From assembly GCF_002087235.1 (NCBI RefSeq), contig NZ_MUIO01000055.1, positions 23,326-87,325 of the forward strand: a DNA stretch of 64,000 nucleotides, written 5' to 3'. The DNA is from Pseudomonas floridensis. Lineage in GTDB: Bacteria; Pseudomonadota; Gammaproteobacteria; Pseudomonadales; Pseudomonadaceae. The notes under the pieces were generated by a model. It was not told where the DNA came from. It was given only the letters and a program-made list of their open reading frames with translations, and searched no databases. Of this stretch, positions 31,595 to 41,701 are shown piece by piece (the stretch's first letter is position 1; every line of letters begins with the position of its first letter). A program made the position numbers and the translations under genes.

Positions 31595-32536
31595 TTATTG
31601 TTCTGTCAGGTTGCGCACAGTCACGCCGCCTTCAAGCCGTTTGAGTTGCGCGGCATCGGTGATACCGAAACCGATCTGGGTAACCGCCATCGCGGCAATC
31701 GCCGTGGCGGTGCGCAGCGTCTTGTGCGGCTCATCGCCACCTATCAGACCGTGCACCATGCCAGCCAGCAGCGAGTCGCCCGCGCCTACCGTGCTGGCCA
31801 CAGTGACCTTGGGCGGCAGCGAATGCAGCGCCAGATTCGGACTGAACCAATGCACGCCTTCCGAGCCTTGGGAGATGACCACATGCTCGATGCCTTGCGC
31901 GTGCAAACGCGTCGCCGCCTCGGCCTGAGCCGCGATGGAAATGATCGGTGCGTCCAGCGCGTCGGCCAATTCTTCGGTGTTGGGTTTGATCAGCCACGGA
32001 CCTGCCGCCAGACCGGCACGCAGGGCCAGGCCGCTGCTGTCCAGCGCGACTTTCAGCCCCAGATCCTTGAGCATCACCAACAATGAATGCAGCCACTCGG
32101 GCGTCACGCCACGCGGCAGACTGCCCGCGACCACGACCGCATCGAAACCCGGCGCGATCTGCTGCACACGTGCGAACAATGCGTGTTGAGCTTCGTCACT
32201 GACCTGCGGGCCTGGGCCGTTGAGGTCGGTGATACGCCCACTGCCTTCGGCCAGCTTGATGTTGCTGCGGGTTTCGCCCGGCACTCGCACGAACTCATCA
32301 ATGAAGCCGCGACGTTCGAACAGCGACTCGAATGCCTGCTGATTGTCGATCCCCAGGAAACCGGCGACGGTCAGCTCATGCCCCAGGTCAGACAACACCT
32401 GCGCCACGTTCAGCCCCTTGCCTGCGGCGTGAGTGAGCATCGCGTTGCTGCGATTGACCTGGCCCAGTTCGATCTGACCCAACTGCACGGTCAGGTCGAG
32501 TGCCGGGTTCATGGTCAGGGTAAGAATCTTCGCCAT
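31595..32536 (-). CDS. fruK: 1-phosphofructokinase FruK
   Basis: This 313-residue PfkB-family kinase converts fructose-1-phosphate to fructose-1,6-bisphosphate. The N-terminus MAKILTLTMNPALDLTV and the ATP/anion-hole motif GAGDSLLAGMVHGL are typical. Its start overlaps the fruB stop by one base, so expression is tightly coupled. Fructose-1-phosphate, its substrate, is also the known effector of the FruR regulator. Confidence 0.96.
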   Translation of the reverse strand: MAKILTLTMNPALDLTVQLGQIELGQVNRSNAMLTHAAGKGLNVAQVLSDLGHELTVAGFLGIDNQQAFESLFERRGFIDEFVRVPGETRSNIKLAEGSGRITDLNGPGPQVSDEAQHALFARVQQIAPGFDAVVVAGSLPRGVTPEWLHSLLVMLKDLGLKVALDSSGLALRAGLAAGPWLIKPNTEELADALDAPIISIAAQAEAATRLHAQGIEHVVISQGSEGVHWFSPNLALHSLPPKVTVASTVGAGDSLLAGMVHGLIGGDEPHKTLRTATAIAAMAVTQIGFGITDAAQLKRLEGGVTVRNLTEQ

Positions 32537-35403
32537 TACAAGGCCTCCACAAGCGCACGGACTTCGGCGGCGCTGCCCACCGTCAGCGCATTTTGCGCCA
32601 GTTGCTGAGCCGAGCTCAGGGTCAGTTCACGAACGCAAGCCTTGACCTCACCGATGCTGCGCGCCGAGACGCTCAACTCATCCACGCCCAGGCCGACCAA
32701 TACCGGTACGGCCAGCGGGTCTGCCGCCAGCTCACCGCACACACCGACCCATTTGCCGTTGGCGTGCGCAGCACGCACGGTCATATCAATCAGTTGCAGC
32801 ACCGACGGGTGCAAGCCATCGGCCTGTGCCGACAGGGTCGGGTGACCACGGTCGATGGCCATGGTGTATTGCGTCAGGTCGTTGGTGCCGATGCTGAAGA
32901 AATCGACTTCACGGGCCAGCACCGGCGCGATCAGCGCGGCGGACGGCACTTCGATCATGATCCCCAGTTGCAGATCGCTGACCGGAATTTCTTCGCGCAG
33001 GCGCTGGGTCATGTCCCGCGCCGCCCGCCACTCTTCAACGGTGCCGACCATCGGGAACATGATGCGCAGCGGACCGCTGTTGGCGGCGCGCAACAGGGCA
33101 CGCAGCTGGCTTTCCATCACCTGCGGGCGTTGCAGCGTCAGGCGAATGCCGCGCACCCCGAGGAAGGGGTTTTCTTCCTTGTCGATGGGCCAGTACGGCA
33201 GCGGCTTGTCGCCGCCGACGTCCAGCGTGCGCACCACCAGCGGACGCCCGCCGAGATCCTCGAGCACGCGGCGATATTCCGCTTCCTGAGTCGCTTCGTC
33301 TGGCGCCTGGGAGTGCGCCATGAACAGCAATTCGGTGCGCAGCAGGCCGACACCCTCCGCGCCCTGCTCCACTGCTGCGGGTGTGCCGGTGCTGTTACCG
33401 ATATTGGCAAATACTTCAACGGCGTGACCGTCGCGGGTGACCGCAGGCTCCATGCGCTGCGCCGCAGCCTCTTTCAGGCGCTGTTCGCGTGCATCACGGT
33501 CCTGAACGGCACGCTGCAAGGTTGCGTCGTCCGGCGCAACCGTCAGCCGTCCACGTTGGCTGTCCAGCAGCAACACCGTGCCCGGCTTGAGCAATAGCAC
33601 CTCATCGCCCGCCCCCACCAACGCCGGAATGCCCAGCGCACGCGCTACGATGGCGCTGTGCGCGGTTGCACCACCACGCGCGGTCAGAATGCCGGCCACT
33701 TGTGCCGGGTCGAGACGAGCGACGTCGGACGGACCGACTTCGTCCATCACCAGAATGTAAGGTTCATCCGGCGCGGCCACGGTTTCGACGCCGCAAATCT
33801 GCGCCAGTACCCGACGCCCTACATCACGCAGGTCCGCGGCACGCTCGGCCAGCAGCGCGTCCTGCAACTGTTCCTGCTGCACGGCGGCGGCTTCAATCAC
33901 ACTCGCCCAGGCAGCGGCAGCGCTTTCATCTTTATTGAGGCGCAGCTCGACCTCGCTGGTCAGTTCCGGGTCATCAAGCATCTCCTGGTGGGTGATGAAG
34001 ATTTCGCGGATGGCCTTGGACTTGCTGCGCTGGATCAGGTTTTCGATGTCGCGGCGCACTTCGGCCAACGCTTTCTGCAAGCGCTCACGCTCGGCCGCCA
34101 CCGACTCGCCTTGCTGCGGGTATTCGAACGCTTGCAGCACTTGAACGTGAGCAGGCCCTATCGCGATGCCCGGCGACGCAGGCACGGCCTGCAATACGCT
34201 GCCGGCTGCCGGTGCATTGACCGGTTTGGCCACAGCGGCGGGCGCAGGAGCAGCCTGGGTTTCGGAAACAAACGGGAGTGGCTCGACCTCCTCACCCAAA
34301 CCCTGTTCCACCGCCGCGAGCAAGGCAGGCAAGGCGTCGGTCGCGATGGTCGGTTCGGCGATGAACTCCAGCGTCTGGCCACGACGTGCGCCCATGCTGA
34401 GCAATTTGCTCAAGCTCTTGGCCGACACGGCAGTTTCGCCGGTCTCCACGATACGCACACGGATCTCGCCATCGAATTCCTTGGCCAGTTGCGCGAGGAT
34501 CTTGGCCGGGCGGGCGTGCAGGCCGTGGGCATTGGCCAGTTGAATCTGCGCGGTCGGCCATTCGTCAGGCAGCTCGCCGCCCAACGCTTGCAGCACCACG
34601 CGACTGTTGGTGGCATGGCCCAGCTCGTGGCCGCGACCTTCGATCAACAAAAGGCACAAACGCTCAAGCAAGGCCTGATGCGCCTCGCCCAGACTAGCCA
34701 GACAAAACAGACCGGTCAGTGGCTGACCCAGATAGCGGATCGGTTTGTCAGGCGTGACGAAGGCCAGGCCCGGACGCTTGACCGTCTGCTCGCTGTGCAG
34801 CCACCACAGGCCGTCGCCCAGCGACAGCGCTTCGACCTGTTGCAATACGGCGGCGAAGCCATTGCTGACACAATCGGCCTTGCGCAGCAGGCGAGCACCG
34901 CGCCAGACAAGCTCTTCGAAATCGTCGGCCGATACGCCAAGGCTGATCATTTGCGCATCGAGCGCCAGTTCCTGCGGTGCGCCTTGCAGCAGTTTGAGCA
35001 AGTCTTCCGGGGTTTGCGCCTCACGCAGGGCCTGACCGAGGTCTTCCTCGCCCAGTGCGCGGGTCAGCAGTTGCAGCAGACGCAGATGCTCGTCGGACCT
35101 GGCCGCAATCCCGATCGCCAGATAGACCATCTGACCGTCTCCCCAGTCCACCCCTTCGGGGAACTGCATCAGGCGTACGCCGGTGGTCGCGACCAGATCG
35201 CGGGTTTCGGGGGTGCCGTGGGGGATGGCGATGCCCTGACCGAGAAACGTCGAGCCTTGCTGTTCGCGGTTCATCAACCCGGTGAGATAGCCTTGTGCAA
35301 CCAGGCCATCCGCGACCAGGTGGTCGGCAATCAATTCAAGTGCGGCATTTTTATCCACAGCCGACTGGGCCATGGAAATTTGCCCCAGAGTGAGTTCGAG
35401 CAT
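32536..35403 (-). CDS. fruB: Fructose multiphosphoryl transfer protein FruB (EIIA-HPr-EI)
   Basis: This 955-residue fusion carries a whole phosphate relay. EIIA-Fru is at the N-terminus (H62 in IAIPHGTPE), an HPr domain follows near residue 290 (H296 in HGLHARPA), and Enzyme I extends from about 402 to the end (H582 in ARGGATAHSA). It takes phosphate from PEP and passes it to FruA. The ATG at 35403 (MLELTLGQI) follows GGAGTCAAGG. It is the first gene of fruBKA. Pseudomonads have this as their only complete sugar PTS. Confidence 0.96.
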   Translation of the reverse strand: MLELTLGQISMAQSAVDKNAALELIADHLVADGLVAQGYLTGLMNREQQGSTFLGQGIAIPHGTPETRDLVATTGVRLMQFPEGVDWGDGQMVYLAIGIAARSDEHLRLLQLLTRALGEEDLGQALREAQTPEDLLKLLQGAPQELALDAQMISLGVSADDFEELVWRGARLLRKADCVSNGFAAVLQQVEALSLGDGLWWLHSEQTVKRPGLAFVTPDKPIRYLGQPLTGLFCLASLGEAHQALLERLCLLLIEGRGHELGHATNSRVVLQALGGELPDEWPTAQIQLANAHGLHARPAKILAQLAKEFDGEIRVRIVETGETAVSAKSLSKLLSMGARRGQTLEFIAEPTIATDALPALLAAVEQGLGEEVEPLPFVSETQAAPAPAAVAKPVNAPAAGSVLQAVPASPGIAIGPAHVQVLQAFEYPQQGESVAAERERLQKALAEVRRDIENLIQRSKSKAIREIFITHQEMLDDPELTSEVELRLNKDESAAAAWASVIEAAAVQQEQLQDALLAERAADLRDVGRRVLAQICGVETVAAPDEPYILVMDEVGPSDVARLDPAQVAGILTARGGATAHSAIVARALGIPALVGAGDEVLLLKPGTVLLLDSQRGRLTVAPDDATLQRAVQDRDAREQRLKEAAAQRMEPAVTRDGHAVEVFANIGNSTGTPAAVEQGAEGVGLLRTELLFMAHSQAPDEATQEAEYRRVLEDLGGRPLVVRTLDVGGDKPLPYWPIDKEENPFLGVRGIRLTLQRPQVMESQLRALLRAANSGPLRIMFPMVGTVEEWRAARDMTQRLREEIPVSDLQLGIMIEVPSAALIAPVLAREVDFFSIGTNDLTQYTMAIDRGHPTLSAQADGLHPSVLQLIDMTVRAAHANGKWVGVCGELAADPLAVPVLVGLGVDELSVSARSIGEVKACVRELTLSSAQQLAQNALTVGSAAEVRALVEAL

Positions 35404-35539
35404 TGCCTTGACTCCTGTGCAGCGCCAAGGCGCCACCTGATTCTTGTTTTAATGACGATCTGACGTGATCGACAGCTTGGTGATGAAGTGCTATCCATCG
35501 GACATCGCTTTCATCTCGATTGCAGCAGACAATCGGGCT

Positions 35540-35555
35540 GCTGAATCGTTTAATC
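35540..35555. promoter_or_regulatory. Putative FruR/Cra operator
   Basis: The sequence gctgaatcgtttaatc in the 338-bp gap between fruB and fruR resembles the Cra/FruR consensus (a TGAAACGTTTCA-like imperfect palindrome). Its position between the divergent fruBKA operon and its regulator is where such a site is expected. Nothing else in this gap looks coding. Confidence 0.55.
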
Positions 35556-35741
35556 TAGAATTGCCCGGCACGTTACTCGATTCTGTGGATTCATTGAAGC
35601 CCAGTCGGTCTGATCCTGTAGGAGAAGTCCCAAAATACTCGGAGTAGTTGGGGTTGTGCCACGGTCTCGTGTAAAGATGACCGTCATACAACGAAGTTTT
35701 CGACTGTCGTGAGCCACGCCAATAACAAAAGGAAATTTGCG

Positions 35742-36737
35742 GTGAAACTGAGCGATATTGCGCGTCTGGCCGGTGTGTCCGTCACCACTGCCAGTTACGT
35801 GATCAACGGCAAGGCTGAACAACAGCGCATCAGTCCGGCTACGGTCGAGCGGGTGCGAGCAGTCGTTGAACAGCATGATTTTCGACCCAACCCACAAGCG
35901 GCCGGCCTGCGCAGTCGGCACAGCAAAACCCTGGGCTTTATCCTGCCGGACCTGGAAAACCCCAGTTATGCACGCATTGCCAAGCTTCTGGAACAAGGTG
36001 CCAGGGCTTTGGGCTATCAATTACTAATCGCCAGCTCCGACGACGATCCGGCCAGTGAACTGCAACTGTTGCAGGTGTTTCGCGCCCGTCGCTGCGACGC
36101 GCTTTTGGTAGCCAGTTGCTTGCCACCAAGCGATGACAGTTACCGCGAGCTGCAACTCAAAGGCCTGCCGATCATCGCCATCGACCGGGAAATGAACCCG
36201 GAGTTTTTCTGCTCGGTGGTCAGTGACGACCATGACGCCAGCCTGCAACTGACCCATAGCCTGCTCGAAACCAGACCACGGCATATCGCCCTGATCGGCG
36301 CACGCCCTGAACTGAGTATCAGCCGGGCACGCGCTGCCGGCTTCGAGCACGCACTGGACGGCTTTTCCGGTACGACGTTCGTGGAGCACGGCGAGGCCTT
36401 CAGCCGACAGTGCGGCCAGCGCCTGATGACCGAGATGCTGGAACGTCTGGGCCATTTCCCGGATGCACTCATCACCACCTCATACGTGTTGCTGCAAGGT
36501 GTCTTCGACGTGCTGCAAAGCCAGGCATTCAATACGACCCAACTGCACCTGGGCACGTTCGGCGATACGCAATTGCTGGATTTCCTGCCTTTGCCGGTCA
36601 ACGCCATGGCGCAGCAACATCAGAAAATCGCTGACACCGCTCTGGAGCTGGCGCTGGCGGCCATCCAGAAGAACGAATACCAGCCCGGCGTTCACGCCAT
36701 CGTGCGCACGTTCAAGCAACGCATCCACGGGGGGTGA
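35742..36737 (+). CDS. fruR: LacI-family fructose operon regulator FruR (Cra)
   Basis: This 331-residue repressor has an N-terminal LacI helix-turn-helix (VKLSDIARLAGVSVTTASYVINGKA) and a periplasmic-binding-like effector domain. It is inferred to repress the divergent fruBKA operon and to be released by fructose-1-phosphate. The GTG at 35742 is chosen because AAAGGAAA lies at good distance and the protein then begins at the conserved MKLSDIARLAG. An open frame starts 33 bases upstream. Its stop overlaps the next gene by 4 bases (GTGA). Confidence 0.93.
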   Translation: MKLSDIARLAGVSVTTASYVINGKAEQQRISPATVERVRAVVEQHDFRPNPQAAGLRSRHSKTLGFILPDLENPSYARIAKLLEQGARALGYQLLIASSDDDPASELQLLQVFRARRCDALLVASCLPPSDDSYRELQLKGLPIIAIDREMNPEFFCSVVSDDHDASLQLTHSLLETRPRHIALIGARPELSISRARAAGFEHALDGFSGTTFVEHGEAFSRQCGQRLMTEMLERLGHFPDALITTSYVLLQGVFDVLQSQAFNTTQLHLGTFGDTQLLDFLPLPVNAMAQQHQKIADTALELALAAIQKNEYQPGVHAIVRTFKQRIHGG

Positions 36738-37522
36738 ACGTGACGCTGATCGACACCCACACGCACCTCGACTTCCCGGACTTCGACGCAGATCGCGCTG
36801 AGGTCCTGGAGAATTGTCGAGCAGTGGGCGTGCAGCGCATGGTCGTGCTAGGCGTTTATCAGCGTAACTGGCAACGACTGTGGGACCTGACGTTGGCCCA
36901 TCCCGAGCTGAACGCGGCGTTCGGACTGCACCCGTTGTACATCGCCGAACACCGCCCCGAGCACCTGACGGAACTGGGCGACTGGCTGACTCGCCTCAAG
37001 GGTCATTCAAAACTCTGTGCAGTGGGCGAGATCGGCCTGGATTATTACGTGGAAGGCCTGGACAAGGCGCTTCAGCAGCAGGTTTTCGAGGCGCAATTGC
37101 AGCTGGCTGCAGACTTCGACCTGCCGGTGCTGCTGCATGTCCGACGCAGCCATGCCGATGTGATCGCAACACTGAAGCGCCACAAGCTCAAGCGCAGCGG
37201 GATCATTCATGCGTTTGCCGGCAGCCGGGAAGAAGCGCGGGAATACCTGAAGCTGGGGTTCAAACTCGGCTTGGGTGGTGCGGCGACCTGGCCGCAGGCG
37301 CTGCGCATGCACAGAGTGATTGCCGAACTGCCGCTGGACAGCGTGGTGCTCGAAACCGATTCACCGGACATGGCCCCGGCGATGTACCCCAACCAACGCA
37401 ACAGCCCCGAACACCTGCCGGACATCTGCACTGCGCTGGCGCAGTTGATGAACGTCAGCGCGGAGCGACTGGCGCAAGCCAGTACCCGCAACGCGCACGA
37501 ACTGTTCGGCTGGCCGCTTTAG
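36734..37522 (+). CDS. TatD family metal-dependent hydrolase
   Basis: This 262-residue protein of the TatD DNase family starts with the metal site DTHTHLDF and contains GEIGLDYYVEG and the C-terminal ETDSPDMAP. TatD proteins are cytoplasmic metal-dependent nucleases or hydrolases with roles in DNA repair and quality control. The GTG start overlaps the fruR stop, so it is translated from the same mRNA. Metabolic linkage to fructose is not evident. Confidence 0.9.
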   Translation: MNVTLIDTHTHLDFPDFDADRAEVLENCRAVGVQRMVVLGVYQRNWQRLWDLTLAHPELNAAFGLHPLYIAEHRPEHLTELGDWLTRLKGHSKLCAVGEIGLDYYVEGLDKALQQQVFEAQLQLAADFDLPVLLHVRRSHADVIATLKRHKLKRSGIIHAFAGSREEAREYLKLGFKLGLGGAATWPQALRMHRVIAELPLDSVVLETDSPDMAPAMYPNQRNSPEHLPDICTALAQLMNVSAERLAQASTRNAHELFGWPL

Positions 37523-37529
37523 GACTTGA

Positions 37530-38366
37530 TCAGACCAGCAGCGTCCACAGCGCGAATCCGGCATACCAGACAATCGCGGCACGGATCAGCAACTCCCAGA
37601 GCATGTCGAGACTGCGTACACCCTCTGCACCCAGTACCGGAGACGGAACGTCACTGGCCGCGCACCCGATGCGGGTAATCAGTTGCGCCGCGCTGATGTT
37701 CCAATTGAGCAGTTCGTGCAGCATCAAGCGACTGACCGCGACAAAGTTGCCCACCAGCGCGAAGCTGGCCGCCAGCAACCTGACTGGCACCCAGTCGAAC
37801 GCATGACGCAACTGCGCGGCGCGCTCGACCAGCGCGGGTGTCGCGCCATGTTCAGCGGCAAGCGCCAGCAACCGATAGGCCAACGCCGCCACGGGGCCGA
37901 GCAGGAAATACCAGAAAATCACCGCGAAGAAACTTTGATGCGCCTGCCAGAGCATATAACTCTGCACACCATGCAGTAACTGCTCACTGTCATCGGCCTC
38001 GACGCCCATGTCCCGCTCTGCAACATGCACAGCCGCTTGCGCATCGCCGCGACGGCAGGCATCACGAAAAGGCCCCAGTGCAGCGATCAAATCGCCTCGC
38101 CCAAGGCTGTAGATCAATACCAGCAAGTGAATCGGCAAGGCCAGCCAGCCATAGGCCACCGAACCTACGATGGTCAGAAGCAACTGCAGCAACACCACCG
38201 GCACAAGCACCATCAGCGTCAGGATGACCCAAGGGCGGGACGCGGTTCGCGGATTACCCTCAAGTCTGGCCAGCTCTTTCAAAAAGAACGCGTCGCGCTG
38301 TATCCGCTGCCGCAACGCGGAGAATTTCTCGACCAGCACCGCCAGCAGCAACACCAGAAAACTCAT
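37530..38366 (-). CDS. ampE: AmpE-like membrane protein
   Basis: This 278-residue protein has several hydrophobic helices and belongs to the AmpE/CobD-like family, known as the partner of ampD in the beta-lactamase induction locus. Its exact activity is unresolved. It lies 15 bp downstream of ampD on the same strand and converges on the tatD-type gene. Confidence 0.88.
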   Translation of the reverse strand: MSFLVLLLAVLVEKFSALRQRIQRDAFFLKELARLEGNPRTASRPWVILTLMVLVPVVLLQLLLTIVGSVAYGWLALPIHLLVLIYSLGRGDLIAALGPFRDACRRGDAQAAVHVAERDMGVEADDSEQLLHGVQSYMLWQAHQSFFAVIFWYFLLGPVAALAYRLLALAAEHGATPALVERAAQLRHAFDWVPVRLLAASFALVGNFVAVSRLMLHELLNWNISAAQLITRIGCAASDVPSPVLGAEGVRSLDMLWELLIRAAIVWYAGFALWTLLV

Positions 38367-38381
38367 CGTTCGTCCCTCACT

Positions 38382-38930
38382 TCAATCCTGCAGAGCCGCT
38401 AAAAATCGGCCCCAGTCAAAACAGGGCCCCGGATCGGTCTTGCGCCCCGGTGCGATGTCGCTGTGACCACAAATACGCTCAGCCGTAATCTTTGGATACG
38501 CCCTGCGCAGCTGACGGGTCAGCTCGATCAAAGCAGTGTATTGCGCATCGGTAAAAGGCTGGTCATCCGTCCCCTCGAGCTCGATGCCGATGGAAAAATC
38601 GTTGCAGCCCTCACGCCCCTGAAAACTGGAAACGCCCGCATGCCATGCGCGATCAAGACAGGAGACGAACTGAATCACGTCGCCATCACGCTCGATCAGA
38701 AAATGCGCTGAAACCGTCAGATGAGCAATGCCTTCGAAGTAAGGATGCTCGGAGGTGTCCAGTTGGTTCTGAAAGAAGGCCTGCACCTTGCCAGTCTTGA
38801 ATTGAGCGGGCGGCAGGCTGATGTTGTGGATGACCAACAGCGAGATCTCGCTTTCGGGTCGCGAGTTGAAGTTGGGCGAGGGGCAGTGCTGAAGGCCGTG
38901 GCACCAACCGCTTGCGCAATCGAGCTGCAT
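38382..38930 (-). CDS. ampD: 1,6-anhydro-N-acetylmuramyl-L-alanine amidase AmpD
   Basis: This 182-residue cytoplasmic zinc amidase recycles peptidoglycan by removing the peptide from anhydro-muropeptides, which keeps AmpR-dependent beta-lactamase expression low. Zinc ligands H35 (VIHNIS), H156 (CGHSDIAPG) and D166 and the catalytic K164 are visible. The ATG at 38930 gives the normal length; the open frame continuing upstream to 39062 is not supported. Confidence 0.95.
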   Translation of the reverse strand: MQLDCASGWCHGLQHCPSPNFNSRPESEISLLVIHNISLPPAQFKTGKVQAFFQNQLDTSEHPYFEGIAHLTVSAHFLIERDGDVIQFVSCLDRAWHAGVSSFQGREGCNDFSIGIELEGTDDQPFTDAQYTALIELTRQLRRAYPKITAERICGHSDIAPGRKTDPGPCFDWGRFLAALQD

Positions 38931-39116
38931 GAAAGCTCCTGGAGCGGACAAATGGAATGCACCCAGTATGCCCGCGATGGAAAAGGATGTGGGGATCAGA
39001 CTACGGCACGTGCCGTACGAAATAGCGGTTTGCCGTGCGGCCGAAATCTTACGAGTGAACACCGTGCGTGCGTGAGGCCAATGCCATCAAGCACTGCACA
39101 GGCGTGACTGGACAGC

Positions 39117-41366
39117 TCAGGCGCCCTTTAACTTGCGCAGATTGCTGATCACCGACTCCAGCGCTCGGTCGAACAGCAACGCATCATCCAGCACGCGGAC
39201 CGCGCCACGACGAAATTCCACCGCCAGCCCCATGCGAGTCTTCTCGAGCACTTTCATGCCAGTACGGTTGACGAACACATAGCGGCCGCTCGGTTCGACG
39301 ATCGCGGTCAGCTTGCAACGCAGCTTGTGCTCTTCGTCTTCCTGGATCTCGACCCAGCAACCGACACGCAGCGCGTCGACCATGCGCAGACCGGCATCGT
39401 CCTCGGGCAACTGCACGGCAGGCTCGGCAAGACCCGCTTCCTCAGGCGCGATCAGCACGATTTCTTCCATGACTTCCATCATGGTTGGCCCTTCGGCAGT
39501 CAGCGCCAATTGCGAGTCACCTGGCATTTCGGCGCCCTGCATCTCGTGCAAACGCGACAAGTGCTGGAAGGCCTGCACATGCAGCGACTCCAGCTGGCTG
39601 AAGAATTCGCTGGTGGCGAATGGGTCGAACGCCGCGCTGGTCAGGCCGTCACGCAGGGCCTTGAGCAATCCAGGCACCAGGTCCAGCAACTGCTGACGAG
39701 CCTGAGGTTCGCCATGCAGCTCGACGCTCCAGATCAACTCGTCCATGGTCGTCAGCCCGGCCTGCCACTCGGCCGACCCGTCGCCGTGCTTGAGGCAGGT
39801 CAGCAGCAAGACCTTGCTCCAGGCTTCCTGAAGCAAACGCACAACCGCTTCCGGCAAGGTTTTGCCGAGCAGGCGCTGATTCAACTCCTGCTGCACACGC
39901 TGACGGGCCAGCTCGGCGCGTGCGCGCCCTTCTTCCGCGTCACGGGTACGTTGTTCAAGCAGTTCACTGCGGCGACGCTCATCGCTGGTGAACGCCAGAA
40001 AATCGGCCAGCAGTTCGGAAAAGATTGCCGGGTCATCGACGAAATCATTCAGCAGGCGCTGCACAATCTGCTCGACCCGCAGGTACAGCGAGTCGCGCTG
40101 ATAATCGTCACGCCCACCCCAGCCGAGCGCCGCGGTCGCGATCTCGTTGAGCAGACGACGGGCCGGATGGCTGCCACGGCTGAAAAAGCTCTTGTCCAGC
40201 ACCGCTACCTTGAGCATCGGAATCTGCAGACGCCCGATCAGGGCACGCAGCGAGGAAGGCAGGTTGCGGTCATCGAGGATGAATTCAAACAGCATGGCGA
40301 TCAGGTTGATCACGTCCTCGTCACCCGACCCGACACTGCGCGACTTGCCGCTGCGCACGCTGACGCGAGTCAGCAATTGCTCCAACTGGTTGCGCAGGTC
40401 GAACTCATCGGCGGCTTCCTGAGCAGGCACATATTGCTGCAAGTGCGAGAGCAGACGCAGCAGATCCTTACTGGAAATGGGCCGCACTTCAGCGTTGGGT
40501 TCGTGACGCGGGGCCAGGTTGCCGCGAACCTGAAGCAGCAATTCCTGCAACGCTGAAAAGACTTCCTGCACACCCTTGTCGAGCTTGTCGGCGGCCTGAG
40601 CCAGCGCAGGATCGGACAACTCCGAAGCACGCGGTCTCGAAGCTGGACGGTCGGAGGAGCGGCGGGTCGGCAAGACTTTCATGTCAGGCAAGATGCCGGT
40701 GGCAATCAACAACTGGTTGGATTCGCCATACAGATGATCGGTGTTGCTCAACACATAACGTTCGAACAGCTTGAGAATGATCAACTTGACCTTGATCTCG
40801 ACACCGAGATTACGCGCCGCTTCAAGGAACAACCGACACAGGATCGACGGCCCCATCGGATTGGTTTCATCCGTGACGGGCTGAGGCAGCAATGCGTTAA
40901 GGCGTGCCGTGAGCTGTCCGAGGGCAAGACTGTCGCGACTCATGACCTTGGCGACCATGGCATCGACGGCGACGGTTTTTTCCAGTTCGTCGTTCTGCAC
41001 CAGTGCCAGTTTGTCAAACGACACCGGAGCGGGAATCACAGGTTCGGCGATCCGATACTGGCCAAGCGCCAGAAACGATTCATAGAACTTGTCGAGGAAG
41101 CCGCGCTCTATGCTTTTACGCTTGAGACGCAAGTCCCGCATCGCTTCGAAGAAGATGTTCTGTTCGGCATTGTTGCGGGCACGATCAGCCATTTCGAAAA
41201 GCGTGTCATCGGCATTGTCGAACAGCGCCTGCAGGGCGTCCTTGAGCTGCTGTGCAGCTTTGTCGCGTACTTGAAGCAGCACGACAGGCAACCGGGCCAA
41301 AGGGGCATTCACCCCCTGCGCAGAAGACAGTTTGCTTAACGGCACTACTTTTTCGTCGTTCGGCAT
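39117..41366 (-). CDS. DUF1631 family protein
   Basis: This 749-residue, mostly helical protein belongs to the DUF1631 family and has no enzyme motif that I recognise. The C-terminal 100 residues (EIQEDEEHKLRCKLTAIVEPSGRYVFVNRTGMKV) look like a small beta barrel, as in PilZ-like domains, so c-di-GMP binding is possible, but no clear RxxxR motif is seen. It is conserved between ampD and nadC in Pseudomonas. The charged linker around residues 470-500 looks coiled coil. Confidence 0.8.
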   Translation of the reverse strand: MPNDEKVVPLSKLSSAQGVNAPLARLPVVLLQVRDKAAQQLKDALQALFDNADDTLFEMADRARNNAEQNIFFEAMRDLRLKRKSIERGFLDKFYESFLALGQYRIAEPVIPAPVSFDKLALVQNDELEKTVAVDAMVAKVMSRDSLALGQLTARLNALLPQPVTDETNPMGPSILCRLFLEAARNLGVEIKVKLIILKLFERYVLSNTDHLYGESNQLLIATGILPDMKVLPTRRSSDRPASRPRASELSDPALAQAADKLDKGVQEVFSALQELLLQVRGNLAPRHEPNAEVRPISSKDLLRLLSHLQQYVPAQEAADEFDLRNQLEQLLTRVSVRSGKSRSVGSGDEDVINLIAMLFEFILDDRNLPSSLRALIGRLQIPMLKVAVLDKSFFSRGSHPARRLLNEIATAALGWGGRDDYQRDSLYLRVEQIVQRLLNDFVDDPAIFSELLADFLAFTSDERRRSELLEQRTRDAEEGRARAELARQRVQQELNQRLLGKTLPEAVVRLLQEAWSKVLLLTCLKHGDGSAEWQAGLTTMDELIWSVELHGEPQARQQLLDLVPGLLKALRDGLTSAAFDPFATSEFFSQLESLHVQAFQHLSRLHEMQGAEMPGDSQLALTAEGPTMMEVMEEIVLIAPEEAGLAEPAVQLPEDDAGLRMVDALRVGCWVEIQEDEEHKLRCKLTAIVEPSGRYVFVNRTGMKVLEKTRMGLAVEFRRGAVRVLDDALLFDRALESVISNLRKLKGA

Positions 41367-41668
41367 TACACCCCCTGACAGGAACTACCTGAATCCCGCC
41401 ACAAACCTGATGTTCGTGAGGCGACCCCCTTGGCTGCGCGCTACGTCAAACCCCTGACGTCAAATACAAGTCGGATTATGTTTCAAACCTGTATCCAGCG
41501 CCAGTGGGTCTTTCGCCCCTTTGAACGGGGGTGCACCTGAGCCTCTATGCGGGGATAGACCGCGTCTTTTGCGTTACATCGCATAGCTTTTTACAAAACC
41601 GACCAACTGCATGTCCCGATCGCCAGACATCAGGTCTGTCACGGGTGGGTTACGTAAGAGCCGTGCCT

Positions 41669-41674
41669 TATACT
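41669..41674 (+). promoter_or_regulatory. Candidate -10 element upstream of nadC
   Basis: TATACT lies 28 bp upstream of the nadC ATG, a strong -10 match; the -35 at 17-18 bp spacing is weak. The rest of the 335-bp gap between the DUF1631 gene and nadC shows no gene or repeat. Confidence 0.4.
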
Positions 41675-41701
41675 CGTTCGACTTTGTGAGTGGAGCCCGC
41701 T

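Noticed and set aside
33658..35463. Plus-strand open frame of 601 codons across fruB
   Set aside because: It is antisense to fruB with all three PTS active sites intact on the other strand.
35465..35647. Small open frame of 60 codons in the fruB-fruR gap
   Set aside because: It covers the putative FruR operator and has no protein features.
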